Shown here piece after piece: positions 1 to 5,301 of a stretch of 6,306 nucleotides of DNA. Made by a program: the position numbers and the translations under genes. The stretch comes from Planctomycetota bacterium (GTDB taxonomy: Bacteria; Planctomycetota; Phycisphaerae; WQYP01), in the NCBI GenBank assembly GCA_021795535.1, contig JAJYPG010000080.1, forward strand, positions 1 to 6,306, read 5' to 3'. The notes below the pieces were generated by a model. It saw nothing but the letters and a program-made list of their open reading frames with translations. It made no database searches and was not told where the DNA came from. Position 1 is the first letter of the stretch; each line of letters opens with the position of its first letter.

Positions 1-700
1 TCTGTTCTATTCCCGTGCCGACCACCAGAACAGTGCGATGACTAAAATCCGCGGGAACGGTGCGAATACCAGGATTCAAAGCGTCGGCTATTAGAGTTTT
101 ACCATTGCCAGTCATGAGCGAAACCATATATTTGGATGCGGGCGAAACAATAAAAGTGCCACGATTCTGGTTGAAAAATATCCACGGTGTACTGGTATGA
201 GCCAGATCAAAGGTATGCGGTGCCATGTTATGATTCTCATAGCTGAGATGATATGGCACCTGGGGAAGCCGCGTTAATTCGGGAAATACCGCCGTTGAAG
301 CCGGTGCGGCGGCAAGTGTCCGCACAGAAAACAGAACGCAGGGCTTGCCGGCATAACAGGAAATTCCGCCGACCAGTATCGTTGTCCCATCATGCCATTG
401 AAAACTGATCTTTCGCCAGAAGCCCAAACCATCTTTTCCATGACTGATTTTTACTTTACTCGCCGGCCCGGCGAGTTTCCCGTCAAAGGTCCATTGTTGT
501 GCGGGGAATGAAATTAAATATGTGCCCGCGGCCGCATTAACTGTAGCGGTGGCGCCAGTGTTTGATGTGAGTAAAGCGGAAGTGTCGCCCAAGGCACATT
601 TTCCGGTGCAGGCCAAAACCACAATCGCGCCAACAATTCGTAAGGCGCGGTAAAGATGGTGCAGGGTTTCCGTCATCTTTTTCGTCATAATTACTGACAT
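1..700 (-). CDS. Secreted or lipid-anchored protein of unknown function, N-terminal part
   Basis: The minus-strand frame stays open for 233 codons and runs off the left edge, so only the N-terminal part is seen. The start at 700 is preferred because GAAGG (710-714) lies nine bases upstream; an in-frame ATG at 706 would leave only three bases, and ATGs at 688 and 676 are also possible. The N-terminus is a clear export signal: basic residues KK at 7-8 and R18/R21, then a hydrophobic stretch IVGAIVVLA at 22-30. It ends in VLAC (C31), which fits a loose lipobox, and ALG-D at 36-39 would alternatively fit signal peptidase I cleavage. The exported part is rich in Thr, Ala, Gly and aromatic residues with short alternating hydrophobic runs, as in beta-sandwich domains. 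The stretch around residues 170-190 (PWIFFNQ, FIVSPA) weakly recalls N-terminal domains of secreted carbohydrate-active enzymes, but no catalytic motif is visible. The gene is divergent from pgpA across a 593-base gap. Confidence 0.75.
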   Translation of the reverse strand, partial: MSVIMTKKMTETLHHLYRALRIVGAIVVLACTGKCALGDTSALLTSNTGATATVNAAAGTYLISFPAQQWTFDGKLAGPASKVKISHGKDGLGFWRKISFQWHDGTTILVGGISCYAGKPCVLFSVRTLAAAPASTAVFPELTRLPQVPYHLSYENHNMAPHTFDLAHTSTPWIFFNQNRGTFIVSPASKYMVSLMTGNGKTLIADALNPGIRTVPADFSHRTVLVVGTGIEQ

Positions 701-785
701 AGTCATCCGCCTTCGTTAAGAGTTAAGATTAATATCACGTCCACATGGTTTTGTTTCCGTGGAATTATCAGGAGTTTAACGGACC

Positions 786-859
786 CTGCGCCAGAGGTCA
801 AATATATTTCGCAAAAAATGAAGTCCTTGGCGCAGACTGGATATTGTAACAAATTCCAG
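786..859. other. Two adjacent imperfect stem-loops, possible structured RNA
   Basis: The first stem pairs CTGCGCCA (786-793) with TGGCGCAG (828-835) over eight perfect base pairs. After a one-base bulge at 794 it continues with AGG (795-797) against CCT (825-827), then TCA (798-800) against TGA (819-821). One base later a second stem pairs CTGGA (837-841) with TCCAG (855-859) and, after a bulge at 842, ATT (843-845) with AAT (852-854), closing a six-base loop. Neither strand has a T run after the stems, so this does not look like an intrinsic terminator. It could be a small RNA, a leader element of the minus-strand gene (whose start is 86 bases away), or a DNA binding site. The strand is unknown. 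No known riboswitch or RNA family was recognised. Confidence 0.4.
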
Positions 860-1132
860 CGCTAATTCTCATAAAGTCAGCCCTGAAAAATAGCCGATCG
901 CTCTTGACATCGGGCCATGAAATATTGCCATACCAGAACGATTATGATTCTAAAACGGAAGTCAACTTTACAATTTCGGATATTGTGGGGAGCGAATTCA
1001 AGGTATAAATATCAACAATCAACTCTGTGTTATTTTAACAAGATGTTATTCTTTGGTTTTCCAAAGTGTTTTGCGGCCCATTTTCCGTCTTCTTTCCTTG
1101 GTATCACCTGTTGGGCTAACAATCAATCCCGA

Positions 1133-1254
1133 TCCCGACTATATTGTTTGAAGTCGGGACCCAGGGCCATGGCACGGACACACGCCCGACCTTATCGGGT
1201 GATCCGCCCGCTGGTGGAAACAGGCGTTCGGCCAATATGCTTCCCGGCATGCCG
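1133..1254. other. GC-rich hairpin cluster upstream of pgpA
   Basis: Several inverted repeats follow each other. TCCCGACT (1133-1140) pairs perfectly with AGTCGGGA (1152-1159) around an 11-base loop. GCCATGGC (1166-1173) is a palindrome. CGCCCGA (1183-1189) pairs with TCGGGTG (1195-1201) around a five-base loop with one G-T pair. CGCC (1205-1208) can pair with GGCG (1223-1226). CGGCATGCCG (1245-1254) is a perfect palindrome. The cluster ends 39 bases before the pgpA start, so it could be a structured leader of the pgpA transcript or a separate small RNA. No conserved motif of 6S RNA, signal-recognition-particle RNA, tmRNA or a common riboswitch was recognised, and GC-rich sequence forms short hairpins by chance. 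Confidence 0.35.
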
Positions 1255-1293
1255 TTGCCCCTTGATTCGTGAATGTAAGCGAGGCCTTTACCT

Positions 1294-1884
1294 TTGACTC
1301 AACCAGAACAACTTCCACCCGCTGGCCGGGCGCAACCGCCCGATGTGCCGGAGCACAGTGGAACGGACGTTGCCGCACTGGTCCGTTCCAACTGGCGAAA
1401 ATGGGTTATTACCGGCGGCGGGCTGGGGCTGCTTAAACCGGCACCGGGAAGCTGGGGGACCTGTGGCCCGGCGCTGATTTTCTGGCTGCTGCTGGGTGTG
1501 GGCGTACCGGATCCATGGAGATCCGTGGTGTGTCTGGGCGGGGCGTTGCTGGCGGGAATTTTAACGGTGCGGCTTTCGCCCTGGGCCATCCGCTTTTTCA
1601 AGGATGAAGACCCCGGTCCCGTGGTACTGGATGAATACGCGGGCTACTGGATTGCCGCCGCCGCCATTCCCCTGCCCACCGGGATATTGGGTAATTGGGG
1701 CGGCGCGTGGCTGATGGCTGCGGGTGTTTACATTCTGTTCCGACTGACCGATACACTTAAATTGCCACCCTGCCGCCGACTGGAACATTTTCCCGCCGGT
1801 TGGGGCATTCTGCTGGATGATCTGGCGGCGGGCCTACAGGTAAATATTGTTCTGCAAATTGTGTTGCGGTTGTGGCATCCGTAG
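1294..1884 (+). CDS. pgpA: Phosphatidylglycerophosphatase A
   Basis: The 196-residue product matches the PgpA family, which removes phosphate from phosphatidylglycerol phosphate at the cytoplasmic membrane to give phosphatidylglycerol. Family landmarks are visible in order: the glycine-rich opening GGGLGLLKPAPGSWGT (41-56), the acidic motif DPGPVVLDEYAGYW (106-119, with D113 and E114), the block FRLTDTLKLPPCRRLE (149-164), and GILLDDLAAG (171-180, with D175 and D176). Hydrophobic stretches near 58-72, 79-95, 116-133, 137-150 and 181-194 fit an integral membrane enzyme. The start is TTG at 1294: an in-frame stop lies at 1276-1278, and GAGG at 1281-1284 gives a nine-base spacer. About 40 residues precede the conserved core, longer than in many relatives. 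The usual FDxxKPxP motif reads TDTLKLPP here, a divergence at the Phe and first Pro. The next gene starts 29 bases downstream, so the two probably share a transcript. Confidence 0.88.
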   Translation: MTQPEQLPPAGRAQPPDVPEHSGTDVAALVRSNWRKWVITGGGLGLLKPAPGSWGTCGPALIFWLLLGVGVPDPWRSVVCLGGALLAGILTVRLSPWAIRFFKDEDPGPVVLDEYAGYWIAAAAIPLPTGILGNWGGAWLMAAGVYILFRLTDTLKLPPCRRLEHFPAGWGILLDDLAAGLQVNIVLQIVLRLWHP

Positions 1885-1913
1885 CAACTGGATTCGCGAA
1901 GGAATACCAACCG

Positions 1914-2753
1914 ATGCGCCATACACAGAACTTCATGAAAAAGAAGGACCATGCCACCGAGGGCGGAACGGGCTTTGGCGGCATGAATGGCACGGGCATT
2001 CACAGGATGAATAGCATGGGCATTCGTCCTTGGGACAAAGAGTGGGATACGGGCCAGCGTTATCTGGCTGCGGGACTTTACATCACGGCGCGGCGGGCGC
2101 TGGAATCCGCGGAAAGCGCGGCATTTGCGCAGCGCGATGCGGCTTCGCTGGAAAGAATTTATCTGCCACTTCTGGAAGCCTGCCGCCAGATGAGGTTACA
2201 GGCTTGCCAGGGAGCCATTGCCATTGGCCACCCGCGCCAAACAACAAATTACCTGCCCGTCCGGAAATTTATTGAAAATGCGGAAGCCGGCACGCTGCTT
2301 CTGGGCGGTACCGGCGCGGTAAGAATTGCCTCGCGACTGATACGGCGGGCACGCTGTGCCGGTCAGGCAAAAGAGGCCTTGATCTGGTCGCTGCGCGGCA
2401 CGCGGATTCGGCTTTGCGCCACCGCCGCACCGCGGTTTACAAACGGTGTCGAAGCGCAGTTTGCCGTCGATCCGCAGGCAAAAATAACGCCGGAAATGCT
2501 GGAAAAACAATTGCTGCTTTTGCCTCCGCCAGGAATATATGCGCCCGGCTCGCCCGGGCATGATCTGGCGAAAGAATCCTTGCTGGTGGGTTGGGAATGG
2601 CTGGCATTGCGGTGGCAATTTTGTCATCTGGTCAAGGCCAGGCCGTGGGATGAACTCGCCTGGCTGCGGGCGACACGGGAAGTGGACCCAGCTTGCGAAC
2701 CAGTCATGATGCGTATGGTGGAAATTTGCCGCTTGCTGGCCAAAATGAATTGA
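1914..2753 (+). CDS. Hypothetical helical protein, possibly TPR-like
   Basis: This 279-residue protein belongs to no family I can name. The ATG at 1914 is chosen because AAGGA (1899-1903) lies ten bases upstream. A GTG at 1872 would add 14 residues and overlap pgpA. Residues 1-40 are polar and Gly/Met-rich, and residues 22-37 carry a short duplicated unit (GMNGTGIH, then RMNSMGIR). From about residue 41 the sequence looks alpha-helical. The stretch 44-95 (GQRYLAAGLYITARRALESA and the following PLLEACRQMRLQA) resembles TPR-type helical hairpins. Residues 125-150 (GTLLLGG, RIASRLIRRAR) and 208-262 contain more amphipathic helices with many Trp, Leu and Arg. There is no signal peptide, membrane segment or catalytic motif, so it is probably cytoplasmic. 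It lies 29 bases behind pgpA in the same direction, which suggests co-transcription but not a function. Confidence 0.8.
   Translation: MRHTQNFMKKKDHATEGGTGFGGMNGTGIHRMNSMGIRPWDKEWDTGQRYLAAGLYITARRALESAESAAFAQRDAASLERIYLPLLEACRQMRLQACQGAIAIGHPRQTTNYLPVRKFIENAEAGTLLLGGTGAVRIASRLIRRARCAGQAKEALIWSLRGTRIRLCATAAPRFTNGVEAQFAVDPQAKITPEMLEKQLLLLPPPGIYAPGSPGHDLAKESLLVGWEWLALRWQFCHLVKARPWDELAWLRATREVDPACEPVMMRMVEICRLLAKMN
1980..2027 (+). repeat. Imperfect 24-base tandem duplication inside the hypothetical gene
   Basis: The unit at 1980-2003 and the unit at 2004-2027 match at 18 of 24 positions and keep the reading frame. They encode GMNGTGIH followed by RMNSMGIR. The duplication lies in the low-complexity N-terminal tail of the 279-residue protein, before the helical part. 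It looks like an old in-frame slippage or duplication event that has since diverged. It also creates several in-frame ATG codons (1983, 2007, 2016), which makes the true start less certain. Confidence 0.7.
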
Positions 2754-2758
2754 CTATT

Positions 2759-3190
2759 TCACAGCCTCGTTTGATCAACCGGTTTGAAGCTTTTCGGGCC
2801 GCATCTTTGGGGTATGCAGCGGCCCGTGACTCGGTATCGGTTGCGGGCAATGGCCAGATAGGCCCAACCCGCCAGTTTGCCAACAGGGTAAATGGTCAGC
2901 AGTCGGCGGGCGGTACGGGTGAAGAGGGTTGGTTTTACACCCTGCCAAATTGCCACAAAAGCATCCACTTGCGTGTAAACTCTTCCCGAGGCATCCATGG
3001 CGTGCATGACACGCTGGACGTGTTGTGGATCAAGCCCGTAGTATTGTGCCTGAAAATCTGGTGCCGCGATGTCCACGGGCAGCAGGTGCTCTTGATGGTC
3101 GAGCGTCAGATAATGTTTTATTTCGCGGCGGCAGAGTGGACACTGGCCGTCAAAAAAAACACGTAATGGAAATACTGGCTCCGGCATCAT
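2759..3190 (-). CDS. DCC-family thiol-disulfide oxidoreductase-like protein (DUF393)
   Basis: The 143-residue product has the signature that names the family, DxxCxxC near the N-terminus: FFDGQCPLC at 12-20, with D14, C17 and C20. Members are small thioredoxin-like proteins presumed to act in thiol-disulfide exchange; few have been characterised. Typical accompanying features are present: a polar helix after the motif (RREIKHYL), the segment VDAFVAIWQ near 75-83, and a hydrophobic stretch GKLAGWAYLAIARNRYR near 104-120. A second Cys pair, C125 and C130, sits near the C-terminus, as in many members. The frame is open back to a TTG at 3292, with ATGs at 3235, 3226, 3190 and 3187. The start at 3190 gives the usual family length and places the motif at the usual distance; none has a good ribosome binding site. 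No signal peptide is seen. The gene converges on the helical protein gene (five bases between stops) and is divergent from the sigma factor gene. Confidence 0.87.
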   Translation of the reverse strand: MMPEPVFPLRVFFDGQCPLCRREIKHYLTLDHQEHLLPVDIAAPDFQAQYYGLDPQHVQRVMHAMDASGRVYTQVDAFVAIWQGVKPTLFTRTARRLLTIYPVGKLAGWAYLAIARNRYRVTGRCIPQRCGPKSFKPVDQTRL

Positions 3191-3220
3191 AATTAAATGG
3201 TATGAGTGCGTCGGCGGGAT

Positions 3221-3249
3221 TTCCATTGGAATCATTCGATTTTGCGAAT
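3221..3249. repeat. Short palindromes in the divergent DCC/sigma intergenic region
   Basis: TTCCATTGGAA (3221-3231) is a perfect 11-base palindrome with one central base. Just after it, ATTCG (3234-3238) is mirrored by CGAAT (3245-3249) with six bases between. They lie between the minus-strand DCC gene and the plus-strand sigma gene, where operators would be expected. Each is short enough to arise by chance. Confidence 0.35.
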
Positions 3250-3268
3250 AGGCTGGCAAATTATGGAA

Positions 3269-3296
3269 AATCGAACCTGGTTCAAGCGGCAACGTA
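3269..3296 (+). promoter_or_regulatory. Candidate ECF-type promoter of the sigma factor gene
   Basis: AATCGAAC at 3269-3276 is followed by exactly 16 bases and then CGTA at 3293-3296. ECF sigma factors characteristically read an AAC-containing -35 element and a CGT-containing -10 element with about 16 bases between them, as in the sigma-W type TGAAAC-N16-CGTA. The element sits directly upstream of the ECF sigma gene, which suggests self-activation. Transcription would begin near 3303, only about 13 bases before the ATG, so AAGGA (3303-3307) would lie at the very 5' end of the message; that tight fit is a caveat. The same motif with the same spacing recurs before the ABC ATPase gene. Confidence 0.5.
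3273..3283. repeat. Palindrome GAACCTGGTTC overlapping the candidate -35 element
   Basis: GAACC and GGTTC mirror each other around a single central T. The palindrome covers the AAC of the candidate ECF -35 element and ends 32 bases before the sigma gene start. A dimeric regulator bound here would compete with the sigma factor. It may equally be a chance palindrome. Confidence 0.35.
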
Positions 3297-3315
3297 GTTA
3301 AGAAGGAATGGCCCC

Positions 3316-3906
3316 ATGGCCAAAGATGAAGAACTGCTCGCCAAATTCATCCAAGGGGATGAAGCGGCATTTGCGGAATTGGTGTCCCGGCACCAGCGCG
3401 AGTTGTTTACCTTTTTGCGGCGTTTTGTGAACAACGCTTCCGCCGCTGACGACCTGTTTCAGGAAACATTTGTACAGGTTTATCGCAGTGCCCGGACATT
3501 TGATGAATCGCGGCGTTTCCGCCCTTGGGTTTTTGCCATTGCGGCCAACAAAGCCCGTGATTTTCTGCGGGCGTCATTGCGACGGCAGACACAGTCCTTG
3601 GATGGCGCCTTTAGGCGGGATGATTTTCGGTGCGGCATGGAACCGGCACAGGAAGGCGATCCGCCGGTGGCGGAAGCCTTGGTGCGGGAAGAAGATGCCG
3701 CACAGGTCCGTCGGGTGCTTGCCACAATGCCGGAAATTTACCGGGAAGTGCTGACTTTAAGCTACTTTCACCGGTTTGCCTACAAGGAAATTTCCGAAAT
3801 GCTGGACATTCCGCTGGGCACGGTGAAAAGTCGGCTGCATACCGCGCTGGCCACCTTTGCCAAAGCTTGGAATGGGGCGGCCAAGGATCGGAGTATTGAG
3901 GACTGA
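3316..3906 (+). CDS. ECF-type RNA polymerase sigma factor (sigma-70 family)
   Basis: The 196-residue protein has the two-domain build of extracytoplasmic-function sigma factors, which direct RNA polymerase to a small set of stress or signal promoters. Region 2 covers about residues 6-88, with DDLFQETFVQVY (45-56) as core-binding region 2.2 and FRPWVFAIAANKARDFLR (68-85) as regions 2.3-2.4, which melt and read the -10 element. A charged linker spans about 90-128. Region 4 covers about 129-184: MPEIYREVL (138-146) is followed by the helix-turn-helix FAYKEISEMLDIPLGTVKSR (154-173), which reads the -35 element. Region 3 is absent, as expected. The start at 3316 is supported by AAGGA at 3303-3307, eight bases upstream. 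The next gene begins 93 bases downstream in the same direction and looks like a membrane-bound anti-sigma factor, so the two probably form an operon. A candidate ECF promoter lies immediately upstream. I cannot assign it to a numbered ECF group. Confidence 0.95.
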   Translation: MAKDEELLAKFIQGDEAAFAELVSRHQRELFTFLRRFVNNASAADDLFQETFVQVYRSARTFDESRRFRPWVFAIAANKARDFLRASLRRQTQSLDGAFRRDDFRCGMEPAQEGDPPVAEALVREEDAAQVRRVLATMPEIYREVLTLSYFHRFAYKEISEMLDIPLGTVKSRLHTALATFAKAWNGAAKDRSIED

Positions 3907-3988
3907 AGCAGACGGAATGCCGGATGTTTTTCGGTTTTAATGGATAGACTTTTCGCGGATGGTTTTATAGGCCCCGTGGTTTGTCGTC

Positions 3989-3992
3989 AGGA
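3989..3992 (+). promoter_or_regulatory. Ribosome binding site that decides the start of the membrane protein
   Basis: AGGA is seven bases before the ATG at 4000. The earlier in-frame ATG at 3940 has only GGA 14 bases upstream, so translation from 4000 is better supported. The 20 residues between the two starts look like translated leader rather than part of the protein. Confidence 0.6.
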
Positions 3993-3999
3993 TGAAACA

Positions 4000-5058
4000 A
4001 TGAACGCTTTTGACAACAGTTCCAACTCCAGCGACCCCAGCGACAGCGCAAGTCCGCAACTTACGCCGCGACAGAAAGTGTTTGTGGACAGCTTGTTGGA
4101 GCACATGCCCAGGCCCTCTGCGGACAATGCCGAACTGCATGCCTGTCCGCTTGATGCCAATGGTGACAAGACCTTGGCGCGGGCTTTGGCGACCATGCGC
4201 CGAGTGGACCTGGATCAGGTGCCGCATGATTTACTCGCCCGTACCATGGCGCGCATTACCCATCTGAATAATACCCGGCCACAGGATGAAGTACACAACA
4301 TCAGAAAAGGGAGATTTTATTTCATGCCGGAGCATCGTTCCAGGCCGCGGCAATGGATCAACTGGAACCGCCAGAAGATCGATTTTGCTGTCATGCTGGT
4401 GGCGGCCAGCCTGATTATGGTGGTACTGGTTCTGGTGATAGGCAAGGCTCGTCAGCGAGCGGCACGCACACTTTGTGCTAATAATCTGGTTCATATCGCC
4501 GCCGGAATCGGAGAATACGCGGCGGCAAACGGAGACCTGCTCCCCAGCGTGGCAATGGGTAAAAATGTGAGTTGGCTGCCGGAAAATACCACTGCCATCT
4601 TGCCCACCTCAAGCATTGCGCGGGATGGCAACGCGGCAAATCTTTCTCCATTGATGAATGGCCACACCAAATTTGTTTCCTGGAAGAACCTGATCTGTCC
4701 GACATGTATGCAGTCCACGACCGGAACTGACCGACACTTGCGGAAAATCAGTTACAGTTATATTGATGAACTCGGGCCATGGCATCATCATTTCAATGGT
4801 GCGGGGAACGTGGTTATTCTGGCGGATGCCAATCCACTTTTCGCCGGACGAGAGGTAACTTCCGCCAACATGAATTCCTTCAATCATCGGAGTACCGGCG
4901 AAAATATTCTTTGCGACAATGGCACGGTACGCTGGGTCGCTTCGCCATTGGTCGGACCACAACGCGACAATATCTACACCATTCAAACCGTTGAGACAAC
5001 AGCCTATACCGGCTACGAAGAGCCGGATTCACCGCACGATGTTTTTCTGGTGCCTTAA
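4000..5058 (+). CDS. Putative anti-sigma factor with pseudopilin-like outside domain
   Basis: The 352-residue protein has one membrane segment at about 128-148 (DFAVMLVAASLIMVVLVLVI). Before it lies a cytoplasmic half: a Ser/Asp-rich tail (5-20), then a helical part ending in VPHDLLARTMARI (75-87), which resembles segments of anti-sigma factors. The zinc-binding HxxxCxxC motif of the ZAS class is absent. After the membrane comes a domain like the pseudopilin-type DUF1559 proteins of planctomycetes: RAARTLCANNLVHIAAGIGE (153-172), then YAAANGDLLP, a CPTC pair (233-236), and near the C-terminus FNHRSTGENILCDNGTVRWV (294-313), the equivalent of the usual HGGxxNxxFxDGHV pattern. True pseudopilins have G-FTLIE before the membrane helix; here it reads RQKIDF, so prepilin peptidase should not cut it and the protein should stay anchored, N-terminus inside. 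The position directly after an ECF sigma gene and the topology both suggest an anti-sigma factor. The role is inferred, not shown by a known domain. Confidence 0.75.
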   Translation: MNAFDNSSNSSDPSDSASPQLTPRQKVFVDSLLEHMPRPSADNAELHACPLDANGDKTLARALATMRRVDLDQVPHDLLARTMARITHLNNTRPQDEVHNIRKGRFYFMPEHRSRPRQWINWNRQKIDFAVMLVAASLIMVVLVLVIGKARQRAARTLCANNLVHIAAGIGEYAAANGDLLPSVAMGKNVSWLPENTTAILPTSSIARDGNAANLSPLMNGHTKFVSWKNLICPTCMQSTTGTDRHLRKISYSYIDELGPWHHHFNGAGNVVILADANPLFAGREVTSANMNSFNHRSTGENILCDNGTVRWVASPLVGPQRDNIYTIQTVETTAYTGYEEPDSPHDVFLVP

Positions 5059-5080
5059 ATGGTTCAGCCTCCGGTGAATC
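5026..5080. repeat. Nine-base inverted repeat straddling the stop codon
   Basis: GATTCACCG (5026-5034, inside the last codons of the membrane protein gene) pairs perfectly with CGGTGAATC (5072-5080, after the stop). The 37-base loop between them contains the TAA at 5056-5058. No T run follows, so it is not a standard intrinsic terminator. It could stabilise the 3' end of the sigma/anti-sigma message or mark a regulatory site for the following exporter genes. Confidence 0.4.
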
Positions 5081-5178
5081 ACAAACGATGTAGGGCTGGA
5101 ATTCCCATCTCGAATATCCCATCGGCTGGATATTGGAAAAAAAGCGTAAAGATTGAGATCGGTCAGGACCTCCGTCAT

Positions 5179-5194
5179 GCTATTTTTAAATAGC
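5179..5194. repeat. Palindrome GCTATTTTTAAATAGC, possible operator
   Basis: Two perfect seven-base arms, GCTATTT and AAATAGC, flank two central T bases. The loop is too short for an RNA hairpin without unpairing, so a DNA binding site for a dimeric regulator is the more natural reading. It lies about 180 bases before the ABC ATPase start. Confidence 0.4.
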
Positions 5195-5301
5195 TGGCAC
5201 GGTTGCAGGGCACATTTTGCGGCTTGTCGTCGGATTTGGCCGCACGGGATATTTTGCGGTCAGGAATGTGTTATTATCCGCTGCATAAAAAATGGAATTG
5301 G

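Larger units (their letters stand above)
701..1293. other. Long divergent intergenic region with structured elements
   Basis: These 593 bases separate the minus-strand secreted protein from pgpA and contain no convincing gene. The part around 720-1090 is visibly richer in A and T than the flanking genes, while 1130-1270 is GC-rich and full of short inverted repeats. Two adjacent stem-loops lie at 786-859 and a hairpin cluster at 1133-1254, each listed separately. A tandem GTTAAGA repeat sits at 715-728, just before the minus-strand gene. A good -35-like hexamer TTGACA is at 904-909, but no matching -10 hexamer lies 16-18 bases downstream, so no promoter is called. TATGAT (943-948) and TATAAA (1004-1009) are further -10-like words without a clear -35 partner. 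Confidence 0.6.

Noticed and set aside
904..934. TTGACA as the -35 element of a housekeeping promoter for pgpA.
   Set aside because: The positions 16-18 bases downstream read like GCCATA or CCATAC, which are poor -10 elements, and the site is almost 400 bases from the gene.
917..1297. A 126-codon plus-strand open frame in the long intergenic region.
   Set aside because: No ribosome binding site was seen, the product is a patternless mix rich in Cys, Arg and Pro, and the frame runs through the hairpin cluster and overlaps the pgpA start.
1872..1913. GTG start for the helical protein, overlapping the end of pgpA.
   Set aside because: The ATG at 1914 has AAGGA ten bases upstream, while the GTG has no comparable ribosome binding site.
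2196..2627. A 143-codon minus-strand open frame opposite the hypothetical helical protein.
   Set aside because: It has no ribosome binding site or recognisable motif, and the plus-strand frame has a good start, operon-like spacing and a plausible helical product.
3271..3283. Resemblance of TCGAACCTGG to the TPP riboswitch core.
   Set aside because: The CTGAGA partner motif and the rest of the aptamer are missing, and the palindrome and ECF -35 readings explain the bases better.
3191..3292. Longer form of the DCC protein starting at TTG 3292.
   Set aside because: It would add 34 residues before the family core, lacks a ribosome binding site and would run through the candidate promoter and palindromes of the sigma gene.
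3940..3999. ATG 3940 as start of the anti-sigma candidate.
   Set aside because: There is no properly spaced ribosome binding site there, whereas AGGA lies seven bases before the ATG at 4000.
5113..5141. Hairpin AATATCC/GGATATT followed by an A run, considered as an intrinsic terminator.
   Set aside because: On the plus strand the run after the stem is A, not T; on the minus strand the T run comes before the stem. The stem is also A/T-rich and weak.
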